DNA of 34,862 nt from an uncultured Pseudomonadota bacterium (GTDB taxonomy: Bacteria; Pseudomonadota; Gammaproteobacteria; Burkholderiales; Methylophilaceae). How positions within the stretch are numbered: the first letter of the stretch is position 1; the number at the start of each line of letters is the position of its first letter. Position numbers and translations under genes: made by a program. Location of the stretch: the NCBI GenBank assembly GCA_903876765.1, contig CAIRBH010000028.1:1-34862 (forward strand). Direction: 5' to 3'. Below the pieces are notes generated by a model. It saw only the letters and a list, made by a program, of their open reading frames with translations, was not told where the DNA came from and ran no database searches. This document shows positions 1 through 7,107 of the stretch, one piece after another.

Positions 1-1812
1 ATTGAAGAATCTGGCTACACTACACCTACCGCTATTCAAGCGCAGGCTATTCCTGTTGTGACCGCTGGTCATGACTTAATGGCATCTGCCCAAACTGGTA
101 CAGGTAAAACGGCTGCATTTATGTTGCCGGCACTCAACTTACTAGCCACGCCGCATGCGCTAAAAAGCCGTGGCCCACGTATTTTAGTATTAGTGCCAAC
201 CCGTGAACTTGCAACACAAGTGAATGAAGCAGCTCGTAAATACGGCAAATTTATCCGCGCTCGTACTGTCAGTATTGTTGGCGGCATGCCCTACCCACTA
301 CAAAACAAATTACTCTCACAACCATTGGATATTCTAGTGGCAACCCCTGGTCGTTTGCTTGACCACATGGAACGTGGCCGTATTGATTTATCACGCTTGC
401 AAATGTTGGTGCTAGACGAAGCTGACCGTATGCTAGACATGGGCTTTTTACCTGATGTTGAGCGCATTTGTGAGCAGCTGACAGCGGATCGCCAAACGCT
501 ATTATTCTCTGCCACATTAGATGGTGACATTGCCCGCGTTGCTAAACAAATCCTTAAAAACCCAAAAACTATCCAAGTCGCTACGCAAAAAGAAAAACAT
601 GCCAACATTGAGCAACGTTTGCACTATGTAGATGACATGACACACAAAAACAAATTGCTTGAGCATTTGTTGATTGCCCCTGAAGTTAACCAAGTGATTA
701 TTTTTACTTCGACCAAACGTCATTGTGATGTATTAGCTGAAGACTTATACGCCGCTGGCCACAAAACTGCCGCCTTACATGGTGATATGACACAAGGCGC
801 ACGTAACCGTACCTTGACTAAATTGCGTCAAGGCGATGTTAAAGTTTTGGTTGCAACAGACGTTGCGGCACGTGGTATTGATGTACAGGGTATTAGCCAT
901 GTGATTAACTACGATTTACCAAAATTTGCTGAAGATTATGTACACCGTATTGGTCGTACTGGCCGTGCGGGAAATACAGGCATTGCCATTTCTTTTGCAT
1001 CTAACATGGATAGACATATTTTACGCAAAATTGAACAATTCACTGGCAACCGTTTAGACCCAGCGGTGATTGAAGGTTTTGAGCCTAAACGTGCTATGAA
1101 AATGGATGGTCCAGGTAATGGCCGTGGCGACCGTGGCGATATCCGCCGTGACGCGCATAAACCAGGCGGTCGTGGCGGTTTTAAACCGCGTGATGATCGT
1201 GGCAGCTTTAATGACCGTGGTCCACGTACTGAGCGCAGCAATAGTTTCCAGCCGCGCGATGGCGCTAGTTTTAACCGTGACAACAGCAGTCGTGACGAAA
1301 ATCGTGGCAACCGTGATTCAGCGCCGCGTGAAAGCAATGGCAATTCAGCAGGCTATGCTGGTCGTTCAGAACGTTCAGAAAGACCCAACAGTGACCGTCC
1401 ACGTAACTTTGGTGACCGTGCTAATAGCAGTGGTGACCGCAGCCGTAGCGATCGTCCACAAGCTGACCGTGCAAGTGCAGGTGCGCCTAATCGCAGTTTT
1501 GGTGATAGCGTTGCCTTTGGCAAAAAGCCTTATCCGCGTGATGGTGCAGGTGCATCACGCAGTGATGGCAATCGCGGTGACCGTGATAGCCGTGGCAATC
1601 GTCCAGACGCCAATCGTGGTGACAACCGTGTATTAAGCGCACGCTACGAAGGCCGCACTGATGCACCACGCGGCGATCGTTCAGCTGCGCCAGCACGTCG
1701 TGACAGCGCTAGACCAGATAGCCGTCCAGCACGTGCAAGCACTGAATCACGCAGTTTTGGCAATGCAAACGCGGGTAGCAATGCACCACGCCGTCCACGT
1801 AGTTTTGCATAA
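1..1812 (+). CDS. rhlE: DEAD-box RNA helicase, RhlE-like, with long Arg/Gly/Asp/Ser-rich tail (5' end cut by window)
   Basis: ATP-dependent RNA helicase, probably acting in ribosome assembly or mRNA turnover. The reading frame is open from base 1, so the start lies upstream; the GTG at 58 is internal, because the Q motif (TTPTAIQAQ) is already read before it. Motif I (AQTGTGKT) is at bases 88-111, DEAD at about 415-426, SAT near 508, ATDVAARGID near 856 and HRIGRTGR at 943-966, so both RecA lobes are present. From about base 1090 to the stop the protein is a low-complexity basic tail of roughly 230 residues rich in R, G, D, S and N (GDRGD, SRSDRP type repeats). Such tails in DEAD-box proteins bind RNA non-specifically and can drive condensate formation (family knowledge). 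It is a tandem paralogue of the next gene. The symbol is by family; SrmB or DeaD-type naming is less likely. Confidence 0.93.
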   Translation: MEESGYTTPTAIQAQAIPVVTAGHDLMASAQTGTGKTAAFMLPALNLLATPHALKSRGPRILVLVPTRELATQVNEAARKYGKFIRARTVSIVGGMPYPLQNKLLSQPLDILVATPGRLLDHMERGRIDLSRLQMLVLDEADRMLDMGFLPDVERICEQLTADRQTLLFSATLDGDIARVAKQILKNPKTIQVATQKEKHANIEQRLHYVDDMTHKNKLLEHLLIAPEVNQVIIFTSTKRHCDVLAEDLYAAGHKTAALHGDMTQGARNRTLTKLRQGDVKVLVATDVAARGIDVQGISHVINYDLPKFAEDYVHRIGRTGRAGNTGIAISFASNMDRHILRKIEQFTGNRLDPAVIEGFEPKRAMKMDGPGNGRGDRGDIRRDAHKPGGRGGFKPRDDRGSFNDRGPRTERSNSFQPRDGASFNRDNSSRDENRGNRDSAPRESNGNSAGYAGRSERSERPNSDRPRNFGDRANSSGDRSRSDRPQADRASAGAPNRSFGDSVAFGKKPYPRDGAGASRSDGNRGDRDSRGNRPDANRGDNRVLSARYEGRTDAPRGDRSAAPARRDSARPDSRPARASTESRSFGNANAGSNAPRRPRSFA

Positions 1813-1820
1813 TAATAGGA

Positions 1821-2018
1821 TATAGGGACTGGGATATAGGGGAGCGAGAGATTAGGATGTAGCGATTGCGTGCAAGGGACTGGGGATTAAGGATGGTATT
1901 GGTCGTTTTAAGGTAGTGAACAGCGTTCACTGTTGATAACTAAAAACCCTTAAAACAAATTCTTGCCCCTAGTCCCTTACCCCTAAAACTCTTGCCACTA
2001 AACCCTAGCCCCTAACTA
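1821..2018. repeat. Large imperfect inverted repeat between the two helicase genes
   Basis: The gap between the helicases folds on itself at several levels. An inner hairpin has AGTGAAC (1915-1921) against GTTCACT (1925-1931). A second stem pairs GTTTTAAGG (1905-1913) with CCTTAAAAC (1948-1956). A third pairs AAGGGACTGGGG (1874-1885) with the C-rich strand at 1966-1978. The outer flanks are G-rich on the left (runs at 1825, 1831, 1839) and C-rich on the right (CCCTAGCCCCTA near 2002-2013). It may be a MITE-like or transcript-ending element. C-rich words from its right arm recur between accA and dnaE. Confidence 0.7.
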
Positions 2019-2028
2019 GAGATAAACA

Positions 2029-3411
2029 ATGACAGAAACCATAAAGTTTGACAGTTTAGGCTTAGCACCAGCGCTACTTAAAGCACTCACCGATTCAGGT
2101 TACACTACCCCCACCCCAATACAAGTTCAAGCAATCCCTTTGGCGTTAGCTGGCGGAGATTTAATGGCGGGTGCACAAACTGGTACAGGTAAAACCGCCG
2201 CTTTTGCCCTGCCCTTACTGCAAAAATTATTGCCACTGGCAAATAACGGCGCATCACCGGCTAAACACCCTGTTCGCGCCTTAATTTTAACGCCAACCCG
2301 TGAATTAGCTATCCAGGTAGAAGAAAGCGTTAAAGCCTATGCAAAACATACGCCGCTACGCTCACTGGTGGTATTTGGTGGGGTAGATATTAGAACGCAA
2401 ACGCCGCACTTAAAAACTGGCGTAGAAATACTGGTGGCAACCCCTGGCCGCTTGCTAGACCATATTGAGCAAAAAACTGTACAGCTTAACCAAGTGCAAA
2501 TTTTAGTGCTAGATGAAGCTGACCGTATGCTAGACATGGGCTTTATGCCTGATTTAAAAAGAATTTTGGCTTTACTGCCTAAGCAACGGCAAAATCTAAT
2601 GTTTTCTGCAACGTTCTCTAATGACATTAAAAAATTAGCTGATGATTTTTTAACTAACCCTCAGCTCATAGAAGTGGCGCGCAGTAATGCCACGAATGAT
2701 AACGTGACGCAGATAGTCTACCCCGTTGCACAAAGCGATAAAGAAGCGCTGCTCATACAGCTATTAAAAAATAGCGATTCAAAACAAGTGCTGATTTTTA
2801 CAAAAACTAAAATTACCGCTAGCCGCCTAAGCCGCAGCTTAGCCCGTGTGGGCATTGCTGCGGACGCCATTCATGGGGACAAAACCCAACAAGAACGCAT
2901 TAAGGCTTTAGACGCGTTTAAAGCGGGCACGGCAACTGTATTAGTTGCCACCGACGTGGCCGCTCGGGGCTTAGACATAGACCAATTGCCTATGGTGATT
3001 AACTATGAGATCCCCAGCGCACCAGAAGACTATGTACACCGCATAGGCCGTACAGGACGCGCGGGTGCTTTAGGCGTTGCTATCTCGTTTGTCAGCCCAG
3101 AAGAAGATAAATACTTGCTAGAAATTGAAAAGCTTATTAAGCGCCAAATTAGCAAAGAAATCATAGCCATTGACCAGCCCAGCCCTAGATCGCGCACTAG
3201 CAAACCTAGCCATGCGCAATCTGGTAGCGTTGCCAGCAATCAAGACGCCTCGGCGACTAAACGCATACCAGTCAGAAAGAAAAGCAGCGACCCTTGGTTT
3301 GATAAACCTTATGAAGCGGTGGTTGCACAGCAAAAAACAGCTGATACGCCTAGACTTAACAACAAAGCGCCAGTTGCGGCTTTGCTTGGCGGCTTGCAAG
3401 CAAACAAATAA
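2029..3411 (+). CDS. rhlE: DEAD-box RNA helicase RhlE
   Basis: ATP-dependent RNA helicase of 460 residues. Q motif TTPTPIQ is at about 26-32, motif I AQTGTGKT at 49-56, PTRELA at 89-94, DEAD at 162-165, SAT at 193-195, ATDVAARGLD near 305-315 and HRIGRTGR near 337-344, so all catalytic motifs are intact. The C-terminal extension (about 375-460) is short, Ser/Lys/Arg-rich and ends AALLGGLQANK, quite unlike the long RGD/S tail of the upstream paralogue. The length is close to E. coli RhlE. The ATG start is at the usual distance before the Q motif. The two paralogues probably arose by duplication, with tails that diverged in RNA or partner binding (inference). The gene is followed by a REP-like hairpin rather than a clear terminator. 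Confidence 0.95.
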   Translation: MTETIKFDSLGLAPALLKALTDSGYTTPTPIQVQAIPLALAGGDLMAGAQTGTGKTAAFALPLLQKLLPLANNGASPAKHPVRALILTPTRELAIQVEESVKAYAKHTPLRSLVVFGGVDIRTQTPHLKTGVEILVATPGRLLDHIEQKTVQLNQVQILVLDEADRMLDMGFMPDLKRILALLPKQRQNLMFSATFSNDIKKLADDFLTNPQLIEVARSNATNDNVTQIVYPVAQSDKEALLIQLLKNSDSKQVLIFTKTKITASRLSRSLARVGIAADAIHGDKTQQERIKALDAFKAGTATVLVATDVAARGLDIDQLPMVINYEIPSAPEDYVHRIGRTGRAGALGVAISFVSPEEDKYLLEIEKLIKRQISKEIIAIDQPSPRSRTSKPSHAQSGSVASNQDASATKRIPVRKKSSDPWFDKPYEAVVAQQKTADTPRLNNKAPVAALLGGLQANK

Positions 3412-3420
3412 TTCATCCAT

Positions 3421-3507
3421 GTTGGAGCGGTCTTTGACCGCGAACTGTTTTCTCGCGAACTGTCTTTTTTGCAGTCGTTGACCTCAGCTACGACCGCACC
3501 TATAAAA
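3421..3507. repeat. REP-like palindromic element, copy 1 with a degenerate inverted partner
   Basis: Bases 3421-3445 hold the repeat that begins GTTGGAGCGGTC and ends GACCGCGAAC, self-complementary over GCGGTC/GACCGC. A decayed inverted partner follows near 3494-3506 (CGACCGCACCTAT). It lies between the convergent rhlE and truncated-haemoglobin genes, a typical REP/BIME position. Confidence 0.75.
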
Positions 3508-3509
3508 AA

Positions 3510-3929
3510 CTACTGATTACGCATAAAGTCAGCAACGCCATATAACTGCTCGGCAAGCTTAGTCATCAACGCCTCATCACACCCTTGCTGATGCATCGCT
3601 CTAATCATGCAATACATCCACTGATCACGCGCAGATTCATCAATGGCAAAAGGTAAATGTCTTTTGCGTAACATCGGGTGGCCGTAGCGCTCTATGTATA
3701 ACTGCGGACCGCCAGTCCAACCCGTTAAAAACATAAACAATTTTTCTCGTGCAGAAGTTAAATCAGCGCCATGCATGGCTCGTATCGGTGCAGCCTTGGG
3801 GTCAGTATCCATCACATCGTAAAATGCTTCCACTAAATTGCGAATCTTCTCTGCACCCTGCGCCTCGCCACCCAATAACTCAAAAAATGTCGTTTTGTTA
3901 CTGCCAGCTTCTTCAATTTTATTTAACAT
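3510..3929 (-). CDS. Group II truncated haemoglobin (trHbO type)
   Basis: Small haem protein of 139 residues with the two-on-two globin fold, cytoplasmic. The block FLTGWTGGPQLYIERYGHP (about 68-85) followed by LRKRHLPF is characteristic of group II. H91 in RKRHLPF is the expected proximal haem ligand and W104 (DQWMYCM) matches the conserved G8 tryptophan. FYDVMDTDP near 36-44 is the B-helix region. Group II members bind O2 and NO and have been linked to oxygen delivery, peroxidase activity or NO/nitrosative stress; which applies here cannot be told. The gene stands alone, tail to tail with rhlE, with REP elements on both sides. No strong Shine-Dalgarno site is visible before the chosen ATG, but no other start fits the family length better. 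Confidence 0.92.
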   Translation of the reverse strand: MLNKIEEAGSNKTTFFELLGGEAQGAEKIRNLVEAFYDVMDTDPKAAPIRAMHGADLTSAREKLFMFLTGWTGGPQLYIERYGHPMLRKRHLPFAIDESARDQWMYCMIRAMHQQGCDEALMTKLAEQLYGVADFMRNQ

Positions 3930-3990
3930 GTTCTACATTCTTTAAGGTTGAGATTGTCTGTCGGATGGGTGTTTGTCGGCGGAAAAGACA

Positions 3991-4056
3991 GTTCGCGGTC
4001 AAAGACCGCTCCTACAAAATAAAAATTCTCTGTTCACGGACAAAGACCGCTCCTAC
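3991..4056. repeat. REP-like elements, two direct copies (reverse orientation)
   Basis: Two copies in the same orientation, 41 bp apart: 3991-4015 (GTTCGCGG...CGCTCCTAC) and 4032-4056 (GTTCACGG...CGCTCCTAC). Each is followed by AAAATAAA. The second copy has GTTCACGGAC in place of GTTCGCGGTC, which weakens its stem. They sit between the truncated haemoglobin start and the purT stop. Confidence 0.8.
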
Positions 4057-4065
4057 AAAATAAAG

Positions 4066-5268
4066 CTAGGATTGAATGACTGGTACAACCAAACTGGCGG
4101 CTAATTTAGCCCGAGAACGCGCTTCATTAATATCTGTTCCCGTTGCTAAGGCCACGCCCATGCGACGCTTCACAAAAGATTCGGGCTTGCCAAATAAGCG
4201 TATATCACTATTAGGCACGGCCAAAGCCGCCTCTACACCAGTAAATATTAAATTCTGTGTGGCGTGGCCGCCGTATATCACCGCACTAGCGCCGACCTCA
4301 CGCAAGCTGACATCCACTGGCAAACCTAAAATAGCCCGCGCATGTAAATCAAACTCACTAAAACGTTGGCTACACATGGTCACCATGCCGGTATCATGCG
4401 GACGTGGACTCACTTCACTGAACCAGACTTTATCGCCCTTAATAAATAGCTCTACGCCAAACAAGCCCAAACCACCCAAGCTGTCGGTAACCGCTTTAGC
4501 AATGCGTTTAGATTCGGCTAATGCACCGCTGGTCATGGCCTGTGGCTGCCAGCTTTCAACATAATCGCCTTTTTCTTGCAGATGGCCAATCGGCTCACAA
4601 AAATAAGTTTGAATATCACCAACAGCATTTTTAGCACGTACGGTCAGCAAGGTAATTTCATAATCAAAGTCAATTTGCCCTTCTACTATTACCACGCCTT
4701 GATTGACGCGTCCGCCAGTTGCGGCGTAGTCCCAGGCGGTTTTAACTTCACTGGCATTGGTGATACGTGATTGACCTTTACCAGAGGAAGACATCGTGGG
4801 CTTAATAAAGCAAGGGTAGCCTATACCCGCATCAATCGCCGCTTGTAGGTCTGCTTCACTACGCGCAAAAGCATAAGGCGATGTTGGTAAATTTAGCTCC
4901 TCTGCCGCTAGGCGACGTATGCCTTCACGGTTCATGGTCAGTTGCACAGCTTTAACAGTAGGGATGACGGTGGCAATGCCAGCGGCTTCTATGTCGGCTA
5001 AGGTGCTGGTATTGAGCGCTTCAATTTCCGGCACAATTAAATGCGGCTTTTCTTGGGCAATTAAATCACGCAAGGCCTGATCATCGGTCATATCTATAGT
5101 GTAAGCGCGATGCGCCACTTGATGGCCAGGTGCATTTTTATAGCGGTCAACCGCGATCACTTCTACGCCCAAGCGCTGCAAGGCAATAATGACTTCTTTA
5201 CCAAGTTCGCCGCTACCTAGCAGCATAACGCGTGTAGCATTAGCGCTTAATGGGGTGCCAATTTGCAT
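4066..5268 (-). CDS. purT: Formate-dependent phosphoribosylglycinamide formyltransferase (GAR transformylase 2)
   Basis: Catalyses the ATP- and formate-dependent formylation of glycinamide ribonucleotide, step three of de novo purine synthesis, as a folate-independent alternative to PurN. At 400 residues it matches the family (E. coli 392). The N-terminal PreATP-grasp domain shows [11 protein letters not shown] (16-26). The ATP-grasp flexible loop is [11 protein letters not shown] near 157-167. Metal/ATP-site sequences [25 protein letters not shown] and the C-terminal VALATG region are intact. In a methylotroph, formate is an abundant intermediate of C1 oxidation, so a formate-using enzyme fits that lifestyle (inference). 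It is transcribed alone, with REP clusters before and after. The start ATG gives the expected N-terminus. Confidence 0.96.
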   Translation of the reverse strand: MQIGTPLSANATRVMLLGSGELGKEVIIALQRLGVEVIAVDRYKNAPGHQVAHRAYTIDMTDDQALRDLIAQEKPHLIVPEIEALNTSTLADIEAAGIATVIPTVKAVQLTMNREGIRRLAAEELNLPTSPYAFARSEADLQAAIDAGIGYPCFIKPTMSSSGKGQSRITNASEVKTAWDYAATGGRVNQGVVIVEGQIDFDYEITLLTVRAKNAVGDIQTYFCEPIGHLQEKGDYVESWQPQAMTSGALAESKRIAKAVTDSLGGLGLFGVELFIKGDKVWFSEVSPRPHDTGMVTMCSQRFSEFDLHARAILGLPVDVSLREVGASAVIYGGHATQNLIFTGVEAALAVPNSDIRLFGKPESFVKRRMGVALATGTDINEARSRAKLAASLVVPVIQS

Positions 5269-5348
5269 GATATTTTTCCAGTTTTATATTGACTGAATGA
5301 TACCACGCGGGGGTTATGCCGTCATTTTTGAATGAGCTAGCATCTTTT

Positions 5349-5535
5349 GTAGGCGCAGCCTTGAGCTGAGTGCGAGGTGTAGGAGCGCTTTGGCTTGAGT
5401 GCGAGGTGTAGGAGCGGTCTTTGACCGCGAAAGAAAAATTCAAAGAAAATTCGCGGTCAAAGACCGCTCCTACAAAATTAAAGGTTCAATCAATGCGGTA
5501 CAAATTCAGTACTCGGCTAAAGACCGCGCCTACAT
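5349..5535. repeat. REP-like cluster including a perfect 24-bp inverted pair
   Basis: The densest repeat cluster in the window. Bases 5408-5431 and 5450-5473 are perfect reverse complements of 24 nt with an 18-nt A-rich spacer, so the pair can form a long hairpin or cruciform. Upstream, the word GAGTGCGAGGTGTAGGAGCG occurs twice (5368-5387 and 5397-5416), a 29-bp tandem step. A decayed copy (GGCTAAAGACCGCGCCTAC) ends near 5534 at the stop of the response-regulator gene. The cluster fills most of the 267-bp gap between purT and that gene. Confidence 0.85.
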
Positions 5536-6951
5536 CTACTCAACAGCTTTAGCGCTTATCTGATATTTATCCATACGATAGCGCATGGTCATACGGGTAA
5601 TGCCTAATTTGCGCGCTGCTTCAGAGACATTATTTCGGTTATCGGCCAAGACTTTTAGCAGTATAGCTTTTTCAGTTTCGTACAAAGTGGCGCTGGAAGC
5701 TAGCTGGGCAATGCTGTCGTTAGCCAAGCTGCCATTAATGGGTAAATCGGCAGCGCTAATTTGGCTATTTTGGCTCAGCAGCATGGCACGACTGATTTGG
5801 TGCTTAAGCTCACGTACATTTCCAGGCCAAGCATAGTGATTGAGCGCAGCCACAGCATCCGCCGAAAACACGGGCGGAGTCAAACCATAACGCCGTGCCG
5901 TTTGCATAGCAAAATGTTGCGCTAACAATAACACGTCGCCTGCCCTCTCTCGCAAGGGCGGCATGACAATACTCATCACATTCAGGCGGTAATATAAATC
6001 TTGCCTAAAATGGCCATTCTGCGACATTTCATGCAAATCACGATTAGTCGCTGCAATAAATCGGGCTGGCACCACACGCTCTTTAGTTGAGCCTAGGCGG
6101 CGCACCACACGGCGCTCTAACACGTTGAGCAACTTAGCTTGCAGAGCTAAGGGTAACTCACCTATTTCATCTAAAAACAGCGTGCCGTCTTCTGCCGCCT
6201 CAATCAGGCCTGGCCTAGTTGCTATGGCACCAGTAAAAGCGCCCTTCTCATGGCCAAATAATTCGCTTTCCATTAAATCTGGTGGCAATGAGGCACAATC
6301 AATATGCACAAATGGCTTATCTTTATTGGCACATGAAGCGTGTAATAGCCGTGCTGCCACATCTTTGCCCGTGCCAGTTTCACCACTAATTAGCACTGTA
6401 GGTGGCACCACATCATCTGCAACAAATTGAGCAATGCGGTTGACTTGCGCTTGCACATTTTGCATAGCCAAACTATCGCCCAGCATTTCCACGCCATCTA
6501 TTGCATGTGCGTTACGTTGCCTAGAGTAATCCAGATTATTGCTTTGAACCACTGAGGCCTCAACTTTTTGTACAGAAAGCAGCATTTCATCAAGATCTAT
6601 CGGCTTTTTAAGATAATCCACCGCGCCCAGCTTAATGGCATTGACCGCGTCACTAATTTCACCAAAGGCGGTCATGACTATCACTGCCATATTTTTAGCG
6701 ACGAGTTCAGCTAATAATTCAAGACCATTGCCATCGGGCAAACGCATATCCAACAACACGACATCCGCGCTAAATTGTTTGCTACTGGCACGAGCGTCTT
6801 GTATGTTTTCCACATGCTCGCATTCGTAGCCTGCTTTTTGCAATTTTCGCATCACCGCCCGAGCAAACAATAGCTCATCCTCAACTATCAACACTTTGGA
6901 TGGCAGTTTAAATAGGGCGACATTATTTGATGTGTGATGAGCTAATTGCAA
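5536..6951 (-). CDS. Sigma-54-dependent response regulator, NtrC family (orphan)
   Basis: Transcription activator of 471 residues that remodels RNA polymerase-sigma54 using ATP. The receiver domain is at about 18-130, with the acidic pocket VEDE near 23-26, phospho-acceptor D68 (LLDMRLPDG) and K115/K116. The AAA+ domain has Walker A GETGTGKD (190-197), the sigma54-contacting loop GAFTGA (237-242) and Walker B LFLDEIGE (258-265). A Fis-type HTH is at the C-terminus (NNVSEAARKLGITRMTMRYRMDKY). Thus all parts needed for phosphorylation-controlled activation are present. No histidine kinase gene is adjacent, and I saw no clear -24/-12 promoter (TGGCAC-N5-TTGC) in nearby gaps, so its signal and targets are unknown. 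The overall layout resembles PrrA/RegA-like N-terminal parts fused to AtoC/NtrC-type regulators. Confidence 0.93.
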   Translation of the reverse strand: MQLAHHTSNNVALFKLPSKVLIVEDELLFARAVMRKLQKAGYECEHVENIQDARASSKQFSADVVLLDMRLPDGNGLELLAELVAKNMAVIVMTAFGEISDAVNAIKLGAVDYLKKPIDLDEMLLSVQKVEASVVQSNNLDYSRQRNAHAIDGVEMLGDSLAMQNVQAQVNRIAQFVADDVVPPTVLISGETGTGKDVAARLLHASCANKDKPFVHIDCASLPPDLMESELFGHEKGAFTGAIATRPGLIEAAEDGTLFLDEIGELPLALQAKLLNVLERRVVRRLGSTKERVVPARFIAATNRDLHEMSQNGHFRQDLYYRLNVMSIVMPPLRERAGDVLLLAQHFAMQTARRYGLTPPVFSADAVAALNHYAWPGNVRELKHQISRAMLLSQNSQISAADLPINGSLANDSIAQLASSATLYETEKAILLKVLADNRNNVSEAARKLGITRMTMRYRMDKYQISAKAVE

Positions 6952-7003
6952 TGTTTAATTCCTAATACAAAAAAATTCAAGGTTGCACTTACAGTTTTTT
7001 CAT

Positions 7004-7061
7004 AAGAGCGGACTTTGAGCGCAAACTGGCTTAACAATTCGCGGTCACAGACCGCTCCTAC
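7004..7061. repeat. REP-like inverted pair, left copy decayed
   Basis: The right copy at 7038-7061 (TTCGCGGTCACAGACCGCTCCTAC is the consensus with one loop change, given here only in outline by its ends TTCGCGG and CTCCTAC) faces a decayed left copy at about 7004-7028 (AGAGCGGACTTTGAGCGC). It lies just before the TonB-receptor terminator. Confidence 0.72.
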
Positions 7062-7069
7062 TCTTAAAT

Positions 7070-7096
7070 AAAAATGCCGACTAAGTCGGCATTTTT
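7070..7096 (-). terminator. Rho-independent terminator of the TonB-dependent receptor gene
   Basis: AAAAATGCCGAC and GTCGGCATTTTT form a 12-bp stem with loop TAA. On the minus strand the stem is followed by TTTTATTTAA. It begins about 12 bases after the receptor stop codon. Its symmetry would allow some bidirectional action. Confidence 0.85.
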
Positions 7097-7107
7097 GTTA
7101 ACTCAAC

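Noticed and set aside
1106-1636. Val/Ala-rich 176-residue plus-strand frame in the helicase tail
   Set aside because: It is the +1 shadow of the repetitive Arg/Gly/Asp-coding tail; no start context and composition set by the repeat.
1825-1885. G-quadruplex after the first helicase gene
   Set aside because: Three G-runs are close (1825, 1831, 1839) but the fourth is over 30 bases away, so the canonical motif is not met.
4076-4564. 162-residue frame antisense to purT
   Set aside because: Lies wholly within a well-supported gene on the other strand and has no recognisable domain.
5269-7107. Sigma-54 promoter near the NtrC-type regulator
   Set aside because: No TGGCAC-N5-TTGC-like sequence was seen in the flanking gaps.
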